A DNA stretch of 64,000 nucleotides, taken from contig CAWUCO010000001.1 in the NCBI GenBank assembly GCA_963920705.1, positions 278,402-342,401 on the forward strand. Direction: 5' to 3'. The notes under the pieces were generated by a model, which was not told the DNA's origin, searched no databases, and saw only the letters and a program-made list of their open reading frames with translations. Both the position numbers and the translations under genes were made by a program. Origin of the DNA: Odiellus spinosus. Taxonomy: Eukaryota; Arthropoda; Arachnida; Opiliones; Phalangiidae. This document shows positions 36,548-47,200 of this stretch, piece by piece (position 1 is the stretch's first letter; every line of letters starts with the position of its first letter).

Positions 36548-38953
36548 AACGTGTCAACGAATTCTGGAATAGGTTTTTGGCACGGTGATTCCGAAAATAA
36601 ATGGAAAAGCTTTTCCATATTTAGCTCCAAGTTTCCCTTTAATGTTGGCCTCACTTGACGTTTGATAGATTTTCCCAAACATAACCATGCTCGTCTACAT
36701 TTTTTCCCGCTAGTAGTTCTACAATCCATTCTTTTGTATGTAGTGGATCAGCCTGATGTAAATAATAATATAAAATGGTGCATCGAAAAAAATCGATCAT
36801 TAGAACTTACTCCTATTCGGAAATTGTAAATTTCATCTCGTAGCTCTGGCATGGTCCTTAAACTTAAATTTGATCTTTAAGTCAAGTCAAAATACAAACT
36901 CTCCTTGGCAGCTTTAATTCGGATTAAACAGGCTGAGCTGGATTCACGGAGATCCTGAATTTCTTCGCGTTGAAAGGTCATCGACCAATCGAATGACTTT
37001 AGAAGTCTCACGGAGATCTCGCCTCATTGGTCGATGACGCGTCAATGCGAAGAAGTTCAGGATGTTCAGGCTAAGCTTATTTTCTGGGTAAATTTTTTAA
37101 TTTATTTCTAGAGTATGTCCCTGAAATTCAAGTGTAACATAACTGTAGGAATTAATTTAAACATTGAAAATCTCGTCTTAAATATCTTAATCGTATTTCT
37201 AATTAATTTGGAATGTTTTTCATTTTTATCTTGGAGTTCAAGAATACTAGATTCTGGAAATAAGATATTTTCAATTGGTTTACGCGTGAAAGCGTAATCA
37301 AAACTCTTTAAATTGATCGCGTTATTTTAAACTTTATTATCAAAGATTCGAACCGTTCTTAGAGCTCGGAATCGGATAATGAATAATTTTGGGTATCCAA
37401 TGATAACTATGCCTAGGCATTTTTTCAGATATTTTAATCTCGGATAACTCGTATCAATTTCCTAAATAACAATGAGTACGAATTGTAGGTTTAGCGTTAC
37501 ATTCGGATATATCCGTTAACTCGAATAAGAAATGGATATTTTAACATCTGATTGACATTCACGATGGTCTTTTTCAATTATAACAAAAGTTATACGAATT
37601 CCGAGCTCTAACAGTTTTTGCTAATAGCCCCAAATCAAAATTTAGGCTGGCCATTGCTATAGGAAAGGACCTTGATTACCACCTTTGATTATTATTACAA
37701 TTGAACTTACATATTTTCTTCACTCTCTTTTGAGCACCTTTTGATCCGGCTATCGTCGACCGAGTGCTTTATTCTAATCGTACCATTTTATTATTAGAAC
37801 TCAAGTGCCTTCTTGGCCTAGAAAGTAAGCGAGCCGATTATTTACTTTAAATTTAAAGGGAGTCATAAACACGCTATCTCGAAATTAGTTTAACATTGCT
37901 CTCAAGAGTGGATCAAGCGTGGGCATTGGGCAACTCACCAAAAATGGGTCATTTTCCGTAACTATTATCAAGCGAACCACAAATGCTATCAGTTCGCGGT
38001 TACACTTAAATTTAAATTGAACTCTTCTTTAGTTAATGATGTAATTTTGTTAATTATAACGCGAGAGATTAGCGAATAATGTTTAAAAATAACTTAATCG
38101 AAATTTGATCATTTCCGTATCTATCTCGCGTTCTAATATCGCTAGAACTTTACTTCCGACGAACCGTAAAAGTCGGACGTAGTTCGTGGGATAATTTGTC
38201 AATTTTAAACTTAATTTTTACTCTAATTAGGATAAGAAACGTGTATTATAACGGTGTTTTACGCGTAAATTATTATTATTATTCGAGAGCTATCAACTTC
38301 TGGCCTACAGCGTACCCACCCGCTTTCGCGAGAAGCGGGATACTGGGGAAAGAGGTTAAGAGAGAGTTCGGTACACTGACAAATAACCCATTTCCAAACG
38401 AAGGTTACCCCCAGAAAAACTGAGACCCCTATTATGAAAATCAGTGCCACCCGGTGTCTCTACCCTTTAACGTATATACTCCTAACAAGTTCTTAGCCGG
38501 TTCGCTCTTGATTCTTATCATTAAACATTATTTGAAAAAGTTTTCGTGAGTTTTAAAGCTCAGTCTATTAACATTGTTAGTGGAAGCGTGTCCGTTACGC
38601 TCGTATTTTTCGCTTCGATTAGCTTTATAACTCTCGCTTTTAAAGAAGTTTTATTATTTTATTTATTTTCTTCGACGTATATTTCTTTTACTTTCCACGA
38701 ATTCTGAGAATGCGAATTTTCTTATCTATCATTATCCGTTTTAATTCGAGTAACTCGATTAAGAGATAAAGCTTCGAGCGTTTATCTTCGGATAAACCCC
38801 ACATCCAATTAAATTTTATATGAATTTACGACTCGTATTGGTTTATTCACAAACAATTAGGCCGAAAATGAAAGATCTGAAAAATTTGAATAACAGAAGT
38901 TATCCGATTTCGATCACTAATTTTCTCTCTATATCAATGAATAGAAGCATAAT

Positions 38954-40212
38954 CAGGGGCGTAGGAACGTTTTTCAGATTGGAGGGGGCAAAATACGCAA
39001 ATGTGATAATTTTTTCGCATTTTTTCCTACATAGAAATTTATTTTCAAACCCATACCTTTTTTAGATGGGAGGGGGGGGGGCAGATATCATAATTTTATT
39101 TTTTCACTAAAAGGTATTTTCATTTTTCAAATACATACGTCCTAGTCCTACCCAAAGGTGTTGTACAACCCCAAGTATTGAAGAATACTTTTCAAATAAA
39201 TCACTAGAGTAGAGACAGTTACTCCATGGTTCAAAATAAACAGTTTCATAAATAAACGTTCGGACGTATATTTGTTATTTTTGTAAATTTTGTTATGTTA
39301 GAGTAGAAATGGATTGAAATGGGAGTCACTACTCTAGCAGGTCCGAAAGCTCCCATATCCATTTAATAAACTGTTTCTTTTAATTACGCAGTAGCTGACT
39401 CTTAAATTATTTTGTTATTATTATACGTTATTCACCATGGTCAAGCTGGTCAACAAATTTTGCGTAAAGGCCCATACATTGTATTTACCTTCATATTTTG
39501 ATTTTATGTCCGCAATATTCTCCGTCAGTTTTCTTTTTTAGACGTTACTTAAGTTAAAAGGTTAACGTAGAGAATTCACGCAACAGCCCAACGGCCAGTC
39601 TAATCTAGTCAGGGCTGAGATTCGGGAGTTTATGTGTTTAACATTTAATTTTAGTTTTGGCCATTATGTTTTTGAAGTATACTTTTAGTTTTATTTTAAG
39701 CGATTAAAGCGAAGCGTGAGAATGTCTGTGTATTATATTTACACAACTTTAAAGGCTTACTTAGTAATTTTTCCGCGGTCTTAGCCGATGAGTAGCCAAC
39801 TCTTTATACTACGGTGTTTTTTAATAACAGTAAAATTTTTCCATATGAGCATAATTAACTAGGTCTAGTAGTATCCAAAGAAATACATGTTTAGAGCTAC
39901 ACGATTTTGATATAAATTATTTCTCCCAAAATAGGATAAGTAGAAGTATTTATTTAAATAATTATTGGGTGTTTAGCAGGGAAAATGTTCTACTCCACAA
40001 AATCTAAACATTTCGTAGGGGCTTCCTAAACGTTTTGGAGGGGGCAATCAAAACATTTTGCAGGGGGCAAGTTTGACATTGCAGGGGGCAAAGGAATTTA
40101 TTGCAGGGGGCAAAGGAATTTATTGCAGGGGGCAAAGGAATTTATTACAGGGGGCAAGATTAACATTGGAGGGGGCAATGCCCCCTGTGCCCCCCTAGTT
40201 GTTACGACCCTG
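38954..40212. mobile_element. hAT-like nonautonomous element, 1.26 kb
   Basis: Ends CAGGGGCGTAGGAACG and, inverted, CAGGGTCGTAACAACT. The 8-bp target duplication AGCATAAT (38946-38953) / AGTATAAT (40213-40220) differs at one base. Terminal CAGGG and 8-bp duplications are hallmarks of the hAT superfamily. Near its right end are tandem GCAGGGGGCAAAGGAATTTA units, and GGGGGCA recurs subterminally on both sides. No transposase frame. Unit 2 at about 28810 is the empty site. Confidence 0.85.
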
Positions 40213-40509
40213 AGTATAATCAAAATATGCAAGCAATGAACAACTCATGCTTAAAAAACTATTAATTATCTTTATTAATATATTAAACATGACACAAAAA
40301 TTTACAGAACTTAATTACAATTATACGAAATTAATTGGATAGTACCACATGTTTGAGAGTGTATTTGTTTTATTTAATTAATAAGTAGGAAATACTTCTT
40401 GGATCAAGACAATTTATGGTTATTTCGGCACCAAAAATATAATTTGAAGCCGTTTTATGACGTCATAGCATTGTAACTTGATTTCAAAAATTTATTCGTT
40501 ATCCGATGA

Positions 40510-41437
40510 TTGGTACACTTGAAATACAACTTTAATATTTTTTAATTATTTAATTAATCCAACAGCAAAAAAAACTACAAACAAATATTTAACTTAAATT
40601 TAAATCTTACGCAAAATTTGTTTGCATTGATGGATCAACCACCAATGAGCAAAGACCCGACGTTAAGGCGAGATCTTAAACTGAGACTTCCAATAATATC
40701 TGATTGGTCGTTGACCCATCAATGCGAAGAAATTCAAGATCTCCATGAATCCAGCTAAGACTATTTTTCGATTAAGTTTTAAATTTATTTCTGGTTTAAT
40801 AGTTGTTTGTAAATTTTATTGGTGGATTAAGCCTATTTAAGTGATAAGGAATCGATCCAAAAATCACTTGTTAAGAGCTTGAATTCCCCCTTAACTAAAT
40901 CTAACTAACGAAATATCACAGTCTATAATTTGCGTAACTTATTCAGGACGTTATCATTTTTAATAATTAGTTGACTCTCGATTAATAATCGAAGAGTTTA
41001 AATAATTAAAAATTAGGTTATAGTTAATTATTGCGCCTTTACTTTTAATGAATTAATTTAGACTAATTATCTTACAGATCAAACACGATTTATAAATTAA
41101 AATCAACCACTAATTATAATTCAAAGAAAAGTAGCAAATTTTTTTCATATTTATATTTAAAAAAAATTATATAATATATAAATTAAATAATTTACATATT
41201 TTTAATTACCGCCCAATTAAATTTAATTATGTTAGTTCAGTACCATAACGTCTTTGTGCTTATAAATCCAAAATTAGTTGCAATTAACGTACTTTTAATT
41301 TGCAAACATTAGCAAAGAAAAATAATCCAATTTAATCGTTAATTAGATCGTTAATTTAGACATTAATTTCTTTAGATGTGCCTTGCAAATTCCGGTTAAC
41401 ATAGAACCCACTTGTGACGTGGATGTCGGCTTTGTGA

Positions 41438-41478
<41 letters not shown>

Positions 41479-42480
41479 GAAACTAGAAATAAATTTAAAA
41501 CTTACCCGGAAAATATTCTTAGCTGGATGCATGGTTATTATGAATTTATTCTCAATGATGACTCGGCGATTAATTGTCAAAGGCTTATCGTTAAGGCGAG
41601 ATCTTAAGCTGAGACTTATAATAACATTCGATTGGTCGTTAACCCTTCAATGCGAATAAATTCAGCTGATCTCCATGAATCCAGCTTAGCCTATTTTCAG
41701 GGTAAGTTTTAAATTTATTTCTAGTTCAATATTTGTTTGTAATATTTTTTACAGATGGATTAGCGATATTTTAACGATAAGGAATCGATAACAAAATCAC
41801 TTGTTGTTTGGTTGCATTCCCCTTTAAAGTTTGGAAACATTTTCTATGGCTTAGTACCATTGGATCGAAATTCATTGGATCGACACAGGGTCCATTAGAT
41901 CGAAATTCAATGGATCGACATGCAGAACCAAATGATCGACACTTACAAAAAGAAGATTCAAATGATCGACAGTTAAAAAAGATTGAGTGGAATAGATATG
42001 AAGTATCATTGGATCGACATGCAGAACCAAATGATCGTAAATATCAAATATCAGTTTAAAAAAAGCCAAAAATTCTTGAAGTTTGATCTTATGGGAAGTT
42101 AAAAAACGCATATATATACAAAAAAATTAGAGTGAGGCTGTCATTATTTTAGAATGCCCATGGATTATTTAATTATTATTTACATCTCTGGGTTGTTGTG
42201 GCTAAAAATTGAGGCGGTTGGGTACGTAATGTTTTTACTCGAGTTTATAGAGAGTAACGACTTCAAAGGATCAGACTTCAAAGGCGGGTTTCACCTACCC
42301 CTGTCCAACATTATATATGACCTAACCTAACCCTACAAAACCCAATCATTTTATTTATTAACCAAATAATTTCTATTATTTAACACACCATTTTCACGAT
42401 GCGGATTCAAACTCAGTATCTTTTTACAATCCACGCGGGCTACCCTTTCGGGCCACGGGTCACGGTATCTCAATTAAAAC
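40510..42480. other. AT-rich repeats, no gene
   Basis: Contains two degenerate copies of the 12.3-kb MITE (about 40640-40760 and 41590-41700), an (AT)n microsatellite at 41440-41474, and repeated AATGGATCGA/AATGATCGA motifs at 41860-42050. A weak tRNA-like B box is found on the minus strand near 42400. No coding signal. Confidence 0.5.
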
Positions 42481-42482
42481 GA

Positions 42483-42752
42483 GAGAGACTGTCAATCAAA
42501 TAAATTTCGATCAAATGGGGCTATTCCGTCGATCAAATGAGACACACTGTCGATCAGATAAATTTCGATCCAATGGACCCTTTGTCGATCGAATGAATTT
42601 CTATCTATTGGTAAAAAAACGAGAGACTGTCGATCAAATAAATTTCGATCAAATGGGGCTATCCCGTCGATCAAATGAGAACCACTGTCGATCAGATAAA
42701 TTTCGATCCAAAGGACCCTTTGTCGATCGGATGAATTTCTATCTATTGGTAA
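42483..42752. repeat. Tandem duplication of a ~138-bp GATCGA-rich unit
   Basis: GAGACTGTC begins at 42485 and 42623. Each unit holds several TCGATCAAATG / TCGATCAGATAAATTTCGATCC motifs. Frames open across both units (60 aa minus, 93 aa plus) are by-products of the repeat. Confidence 0.75.
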
Positions 42753-43097
42753 TATCCCATTTTGGCTTTATTTTAGACAATTTAGTTTTGGTATAAAAAA
42801 TGTTTTCGTGATATGATTGGATGAGTCGCTATATTAATTACCTTTAATTAGATTTAATTGTACAAATGTTCACGTACAATGTCTTATATTTCACGTTTAA
42901 AAACCCTCACATCATATTTTCTTATCTATAAAATATATTTTATTTTAAACCCAAAATGTGCATCCAGATTATACAGTTGTTCTATGGAATTTATTTGTTT
43001 TTTTCAATATTTCATGATTTTGACAAATTTCAAAATTAAAATAGCAAATTTTAATTTATTTTCGCATATCCCAGAATTTTTTCACAATTTTTAGACA

Positions 43098-43347
43098 CTT
43101 TTTTGGTGTTTAAAATAATTTTCAAATTTTGGTAAAATTTGAATTTTAGTAAATATAAAATCGGACCAATCATATTGTTTCGGCCTTCAACAGTGCTTGT
43201 AATGTCCTAACATTAAAAGAATAGACAGGTATTTGATGTGCAAGGTCTTAGGCATCAAACGCCGACCTATTCTTTTAATGGTAGCACATTACAAGCACTG
43301 TTGAAGGCTGAAATAATATGATTGGCCGGATTTTATATTTACTTTTA
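43098..43347. mobile_element. Palindromic MITE (CAACAGTGCTTGTA family), second copy
   Basis: CCTTCAACAGTGCTTGTAAT at about 43183 and its reverse complement near 43285-43310 form long arms around a loop containing GGTCTTAGGCATCAAACGCC. The arms extend outward through AAATATAAAATCGGACCAAT. Same family as 36329-36547. Confidence 0.75.
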
Positions 43348-44033
43348 TCAGAAGCCGATGAAACCCTCCTTTGAAGTCTACTACTCTAATGTTCCAAATA
43401 GCGCTCCTCTCTGTATGGGTAAAATTCCCAATTTTACGAGATCGAAGGGATCCTACTTCATAACCCCCTGTCTTTGGAAAATTGGAAATTTTCTCCACAA
43501 ACGACGACGTTTTTTTGACGAACTCCAAGGTTGCTAGAGATATTCGCTCGACGAACTCCCGCTCAAAAAAAATATCTACCGTTAGGAGGCGTACGAATCG
43601 CGCTTTAATTAATAATGTAGCCGAAAAATCAATTTAAAATTCGAGATATTTTAGAAGTTATTTAAGAAAATGTCTAAAAATATAGAGAAATTTGACCATT
43701 TAATAACCAGCTTGAGTTGGCAGCATACGTTAAGCAGTTTTCCATACATCATTTAGTCCAAGAAGCAAAGGTGTAACGGCCAGTATGGGCTTAGTCTTGC
43801 TGCAAACTTGGGGTGGATGAAGAATCTAAATAAAAGTGCGTTTACACGGGTATCCAAGATCCCACCGTCCACTGAATTAGAATTAATACAGACAAAGGTA
43901 CTTCGACAAAATTTGATAAGACTTCTTTCGGTACGTAAACATAGATTTAAATGATGAAATATTGATAAAGTATATGAAGTAATAAAATGTAAGGTGCATG
44001 AATTGGTTACAAAAGGGTGAGATCATAAGCTTA

Positions 44034-44187
44034 TACCCTCTTCAGACGAGGCGTAATTAGCCGTGGTTTAACCAGATTTAACCGAGGTTTACATAGTCTT
44101 CTCAGTGCAATAAACCTCGGTTAATTGTGATTAAACCACGGTTAAATCTGATTAAACCGGCTAGTTACGCCTCGTCTGAAAAGGGTA
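44034..44187. mobile_element. 154-bp Harbinger-type MITE, best copy
   Basis: TACCCTCTTCAGACGAGGCG and its near-perfect reverse complement bound an almost fully palindromic element. The target duplication TTA is at 44031-44033 and 44188-44190. TTA targets and palindromic TIRs are typical of PIF/Harbinger MITEs. Its TIR differs from that of the Harbinger at 19582, so another autonomous partner is implied. Confidence 0.88.
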
Positions 44188-44296
44188 TTAGCCGATTTTT
44201 ATTAATTGCTTCAAAATGGTAAACAAAAATTTTATGTCTTGAACAGTAGAATGATAATGAATATCCATTGAATTCGAGTTAATAGAGAGAAAGTAT

Positions 44297-47200
44297 ATTA
44301 GGATAAACACGTTCGTGTTTATCCCTTTATCTAAACTCGAATTTCATCAGAAACCGTAATGTCTTTTCCAATGGACCCGCGGCGCTTGATAACTGAAATT
44401 GTCGTCGTTTCCCTCATCCCACCGTCCACTGAATTCGAATTAATACAGACAATGGTACTTTTGAAAAAATTTGATAAGACTTCGATCAGGTACAAGAGTA
44501 TCTCTAGTTAAACACAGATTTCAATAATGAAATGTTGATTAAGTATATGAAGTAATAGAAAGTAAGGTGCCTGAATGGGTTACAAAAGGGTGAAATCTTA
44601 AGCTTAGCCGAGCTTTACTAATTGCTTCAAAATGATAAACAAAAATTTTATTTCTTAAACAGTAGAATGATAAGGAATCTCCATCGAATTCGAGTTAATA
44701 GAAAGTAAGGTGCCTGAATGGGTTACAAAAGGGTGAAATCATAAGCTTAGCCGAGCTTTATTAATTGCTTCAAAATGGCAAACAAAATTTTGTTTCTTAA
44801 ACAGTAGAATGATAATGAATATCCATCGAATTCGAGTTAATAGAGAGACAGATGCCTGTATGGGTGACGAAAAGGGTAAAACATATAACTAGCCGAGCTT
44901 TATTAATTGGCTTTAAATTGATAAACAAAAATTGATTTTATTAAACAGTTGATAAGTTTTTTTTAATGGCATTTTTTATCGTTAACGGAAAATTGCATTT
45001 ATAGGGTTCTTTTACTAGGGTAGCCCTCTTCAGCCGTCTAATTTTGACTATTATGTCATATCATGAGTATCCCATTATATTCACCCTAATTCACCTTAAT
45101 TAAAAAGTTGGCATGATTTTCTTATCATTTGATTTTTTAACTTTAATAATATATCTCTTCTCGGCCTATATAAACGAGATTTGCAAATTCAGTACTTACA
45201 GATGCACTGTACCAATGCGTGGTTTACGTTAGCGTTTAAAATTGTGGCGAGCCCTCTATTTTGTGCAATGGTGACGTCTTCGATTGTTTAGGCAATCGTT
45301 TCTCACCTATATTTCGGTGATAAGAGACTCATTTCTCACGATCTTTTGGCTAGAGTACTCGAATTAACCGAGGCGATTGAATGTAAATCGCCTTAGAAAT
45401 GTGGCCAATATAATATAGTAAGTCACTGTAAAAACATTTCACAATGAGAGTTCTAGGGATTAAATATCACTCGAGTTGGACTTCATATCCTGCCAAGTGC
45501 TCGATTACACATGAAATTTATAGTTTAACGTTCTCAATCTCTACTTTATTTTTTAAAGTACTTGAGTTTTGCGACTAGGATGTGCTTTAGATCCAATAGC
45601 TTCGATTTGGGTCGAAATGATCGAATTTCATATGATCGATTGAGTTAAAAAACTAACCTAACCTAACCTAAATATTTCGATCATTTAATCCAAAAAACTG
45701 GTTTCGATCACTTAAAAGTCGATCAATTGGGACGATACCAATAGCTTCGTCATTACAACTACGTAATAACGTTGCTATTAAGTAGTTGGCCAATTATTGA
45801 AGTCTGTATCTAAAGCACGTCTAACTTAATTATAATAAAAAATAAAGATTTAGAATGTTAAATAGGATATATGAAACGGAAATTGATGTCGGCGAATTAA
45901 ATAAACGGCCCTATACTTCTGGTCTCCAGAATTATGTTCTCATGCTGCTTTAAAGAATTGTTTCGCTTTCCATCCTCATTTTTTGTCGATGCGTTTCAAT
46001 ATTATAAATTTAATCTCTAGCTCGGTCTAGCCCGTCCCTCTTGTAATATTTTAGGTAAGGCTAGGCTAGTTAATCCCTCCACCTCCCCCGTCCATCTGGT
46101 AATCTTTAAGGTGAGGTTAGGTTAGTTAATCCCTCTAATTAGCCAATCCTTCCAACTAGTTAATCCTTAGCTCGGACTATTTGTAATATTTTAGGTAAGG
46201 CTAGGTTAGGTTAGTTAATTCCTCGAATTAGCCCGTCGTTCCAACTAGTTAATCCCTCGGGTTACCCATTTCATCAAGTAATCTTTAAGGTTAAATTAGG
46301 TTAATTAAACCCTGGAAATAGCCCATCCCTCCAACTAGGTAATCCCTATAACTCGGGCTAACCCGTTCCTCTTGTAGTATTTTAGGTAAGATTAGTTTAG
46401 GTTAGTTAATCAATTGAACTAGCCCATCCCTGTTTTTCAACTTAGGTAAGGTTAGGTTAGTTATTCTCTGCCTTTCGAGATTTGTACCAGGGTCTCAATT
46501 ACGAATAGATTGAAGCCTCAATTAAACGCTTTAATTTTTATTCAGCATTAGTAAGAATTAAGGTTCAATAAACATATAAAGCAAAATAGTGAAATGTGGA
46601 AAAGGTGTATATTTTTGGAGAAAAAAAGGACAGAAATTATACAAAAAAGAGGTTGCTTCGCACCCTTAAAAAAACTCTTTATCTAACTCGAATGAAACCC
46701 GTGAAGGGACAGAAATTATTTGTTAGAGAAAGAGCAATTTCATATCTTTAAAATTATAGTTAGTAGATTTAGTCTACTACTTCAAAGATTTTATTACTAT
46801 TATATATTTTCCAAAAAACGGATAAAGACGACCTAGTTAACCGTCCTCTCCCATTGATGTTTATTTAAAATTCTATCAGTATCACTAATAAAATTAGCTA
46901 AAGATGGAGTTCCTTTAATGTATATATATTTATCATTAGTCATTTAGGACTAATGATAAATATATATACATTAAAGGAACTCCATCTTTAGCTAATTTTA
47001 TTAGTGATACTGATAGAATTTAAAATAAACATCAATGGGAGAGGACGGTTAACTAGGTCGTCTTTATCCGTTTTTTGGAAAATATATAATAGTAATAAAA
47101 TCTTTGAAGTAGTAGACTAAATCTACTAACTATAATTTTAAAGATATGAAATTGCTCTTTCTCTAACAAATAATTTCTGTCCCTTCACGGGTTTGCTTCG

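Larger units (their letters stand above)
30209..40510. repeat. Segmental duplication unit 3
   Basis: Collinear with unit 2 from the GC-rich block at 30215 through the four IR exons to about 40510, where similarity ends near TTTAATATTTTTTAATTATT. It carries the 2.56-kb foldback element and the 1.26-kb hAT-like element, both absent from units 1 and 2 at the same positions. Confidence 0.75.

Noticed and set aside
42380-42470. tRNA gene or tRNA-derived SINE on the minus strand
   Set aside because: A B-box-like GAGTTTGAATCCGC and a weak A box are present, but no cloverleaf can be drawn with acceptor and anticodon stems.
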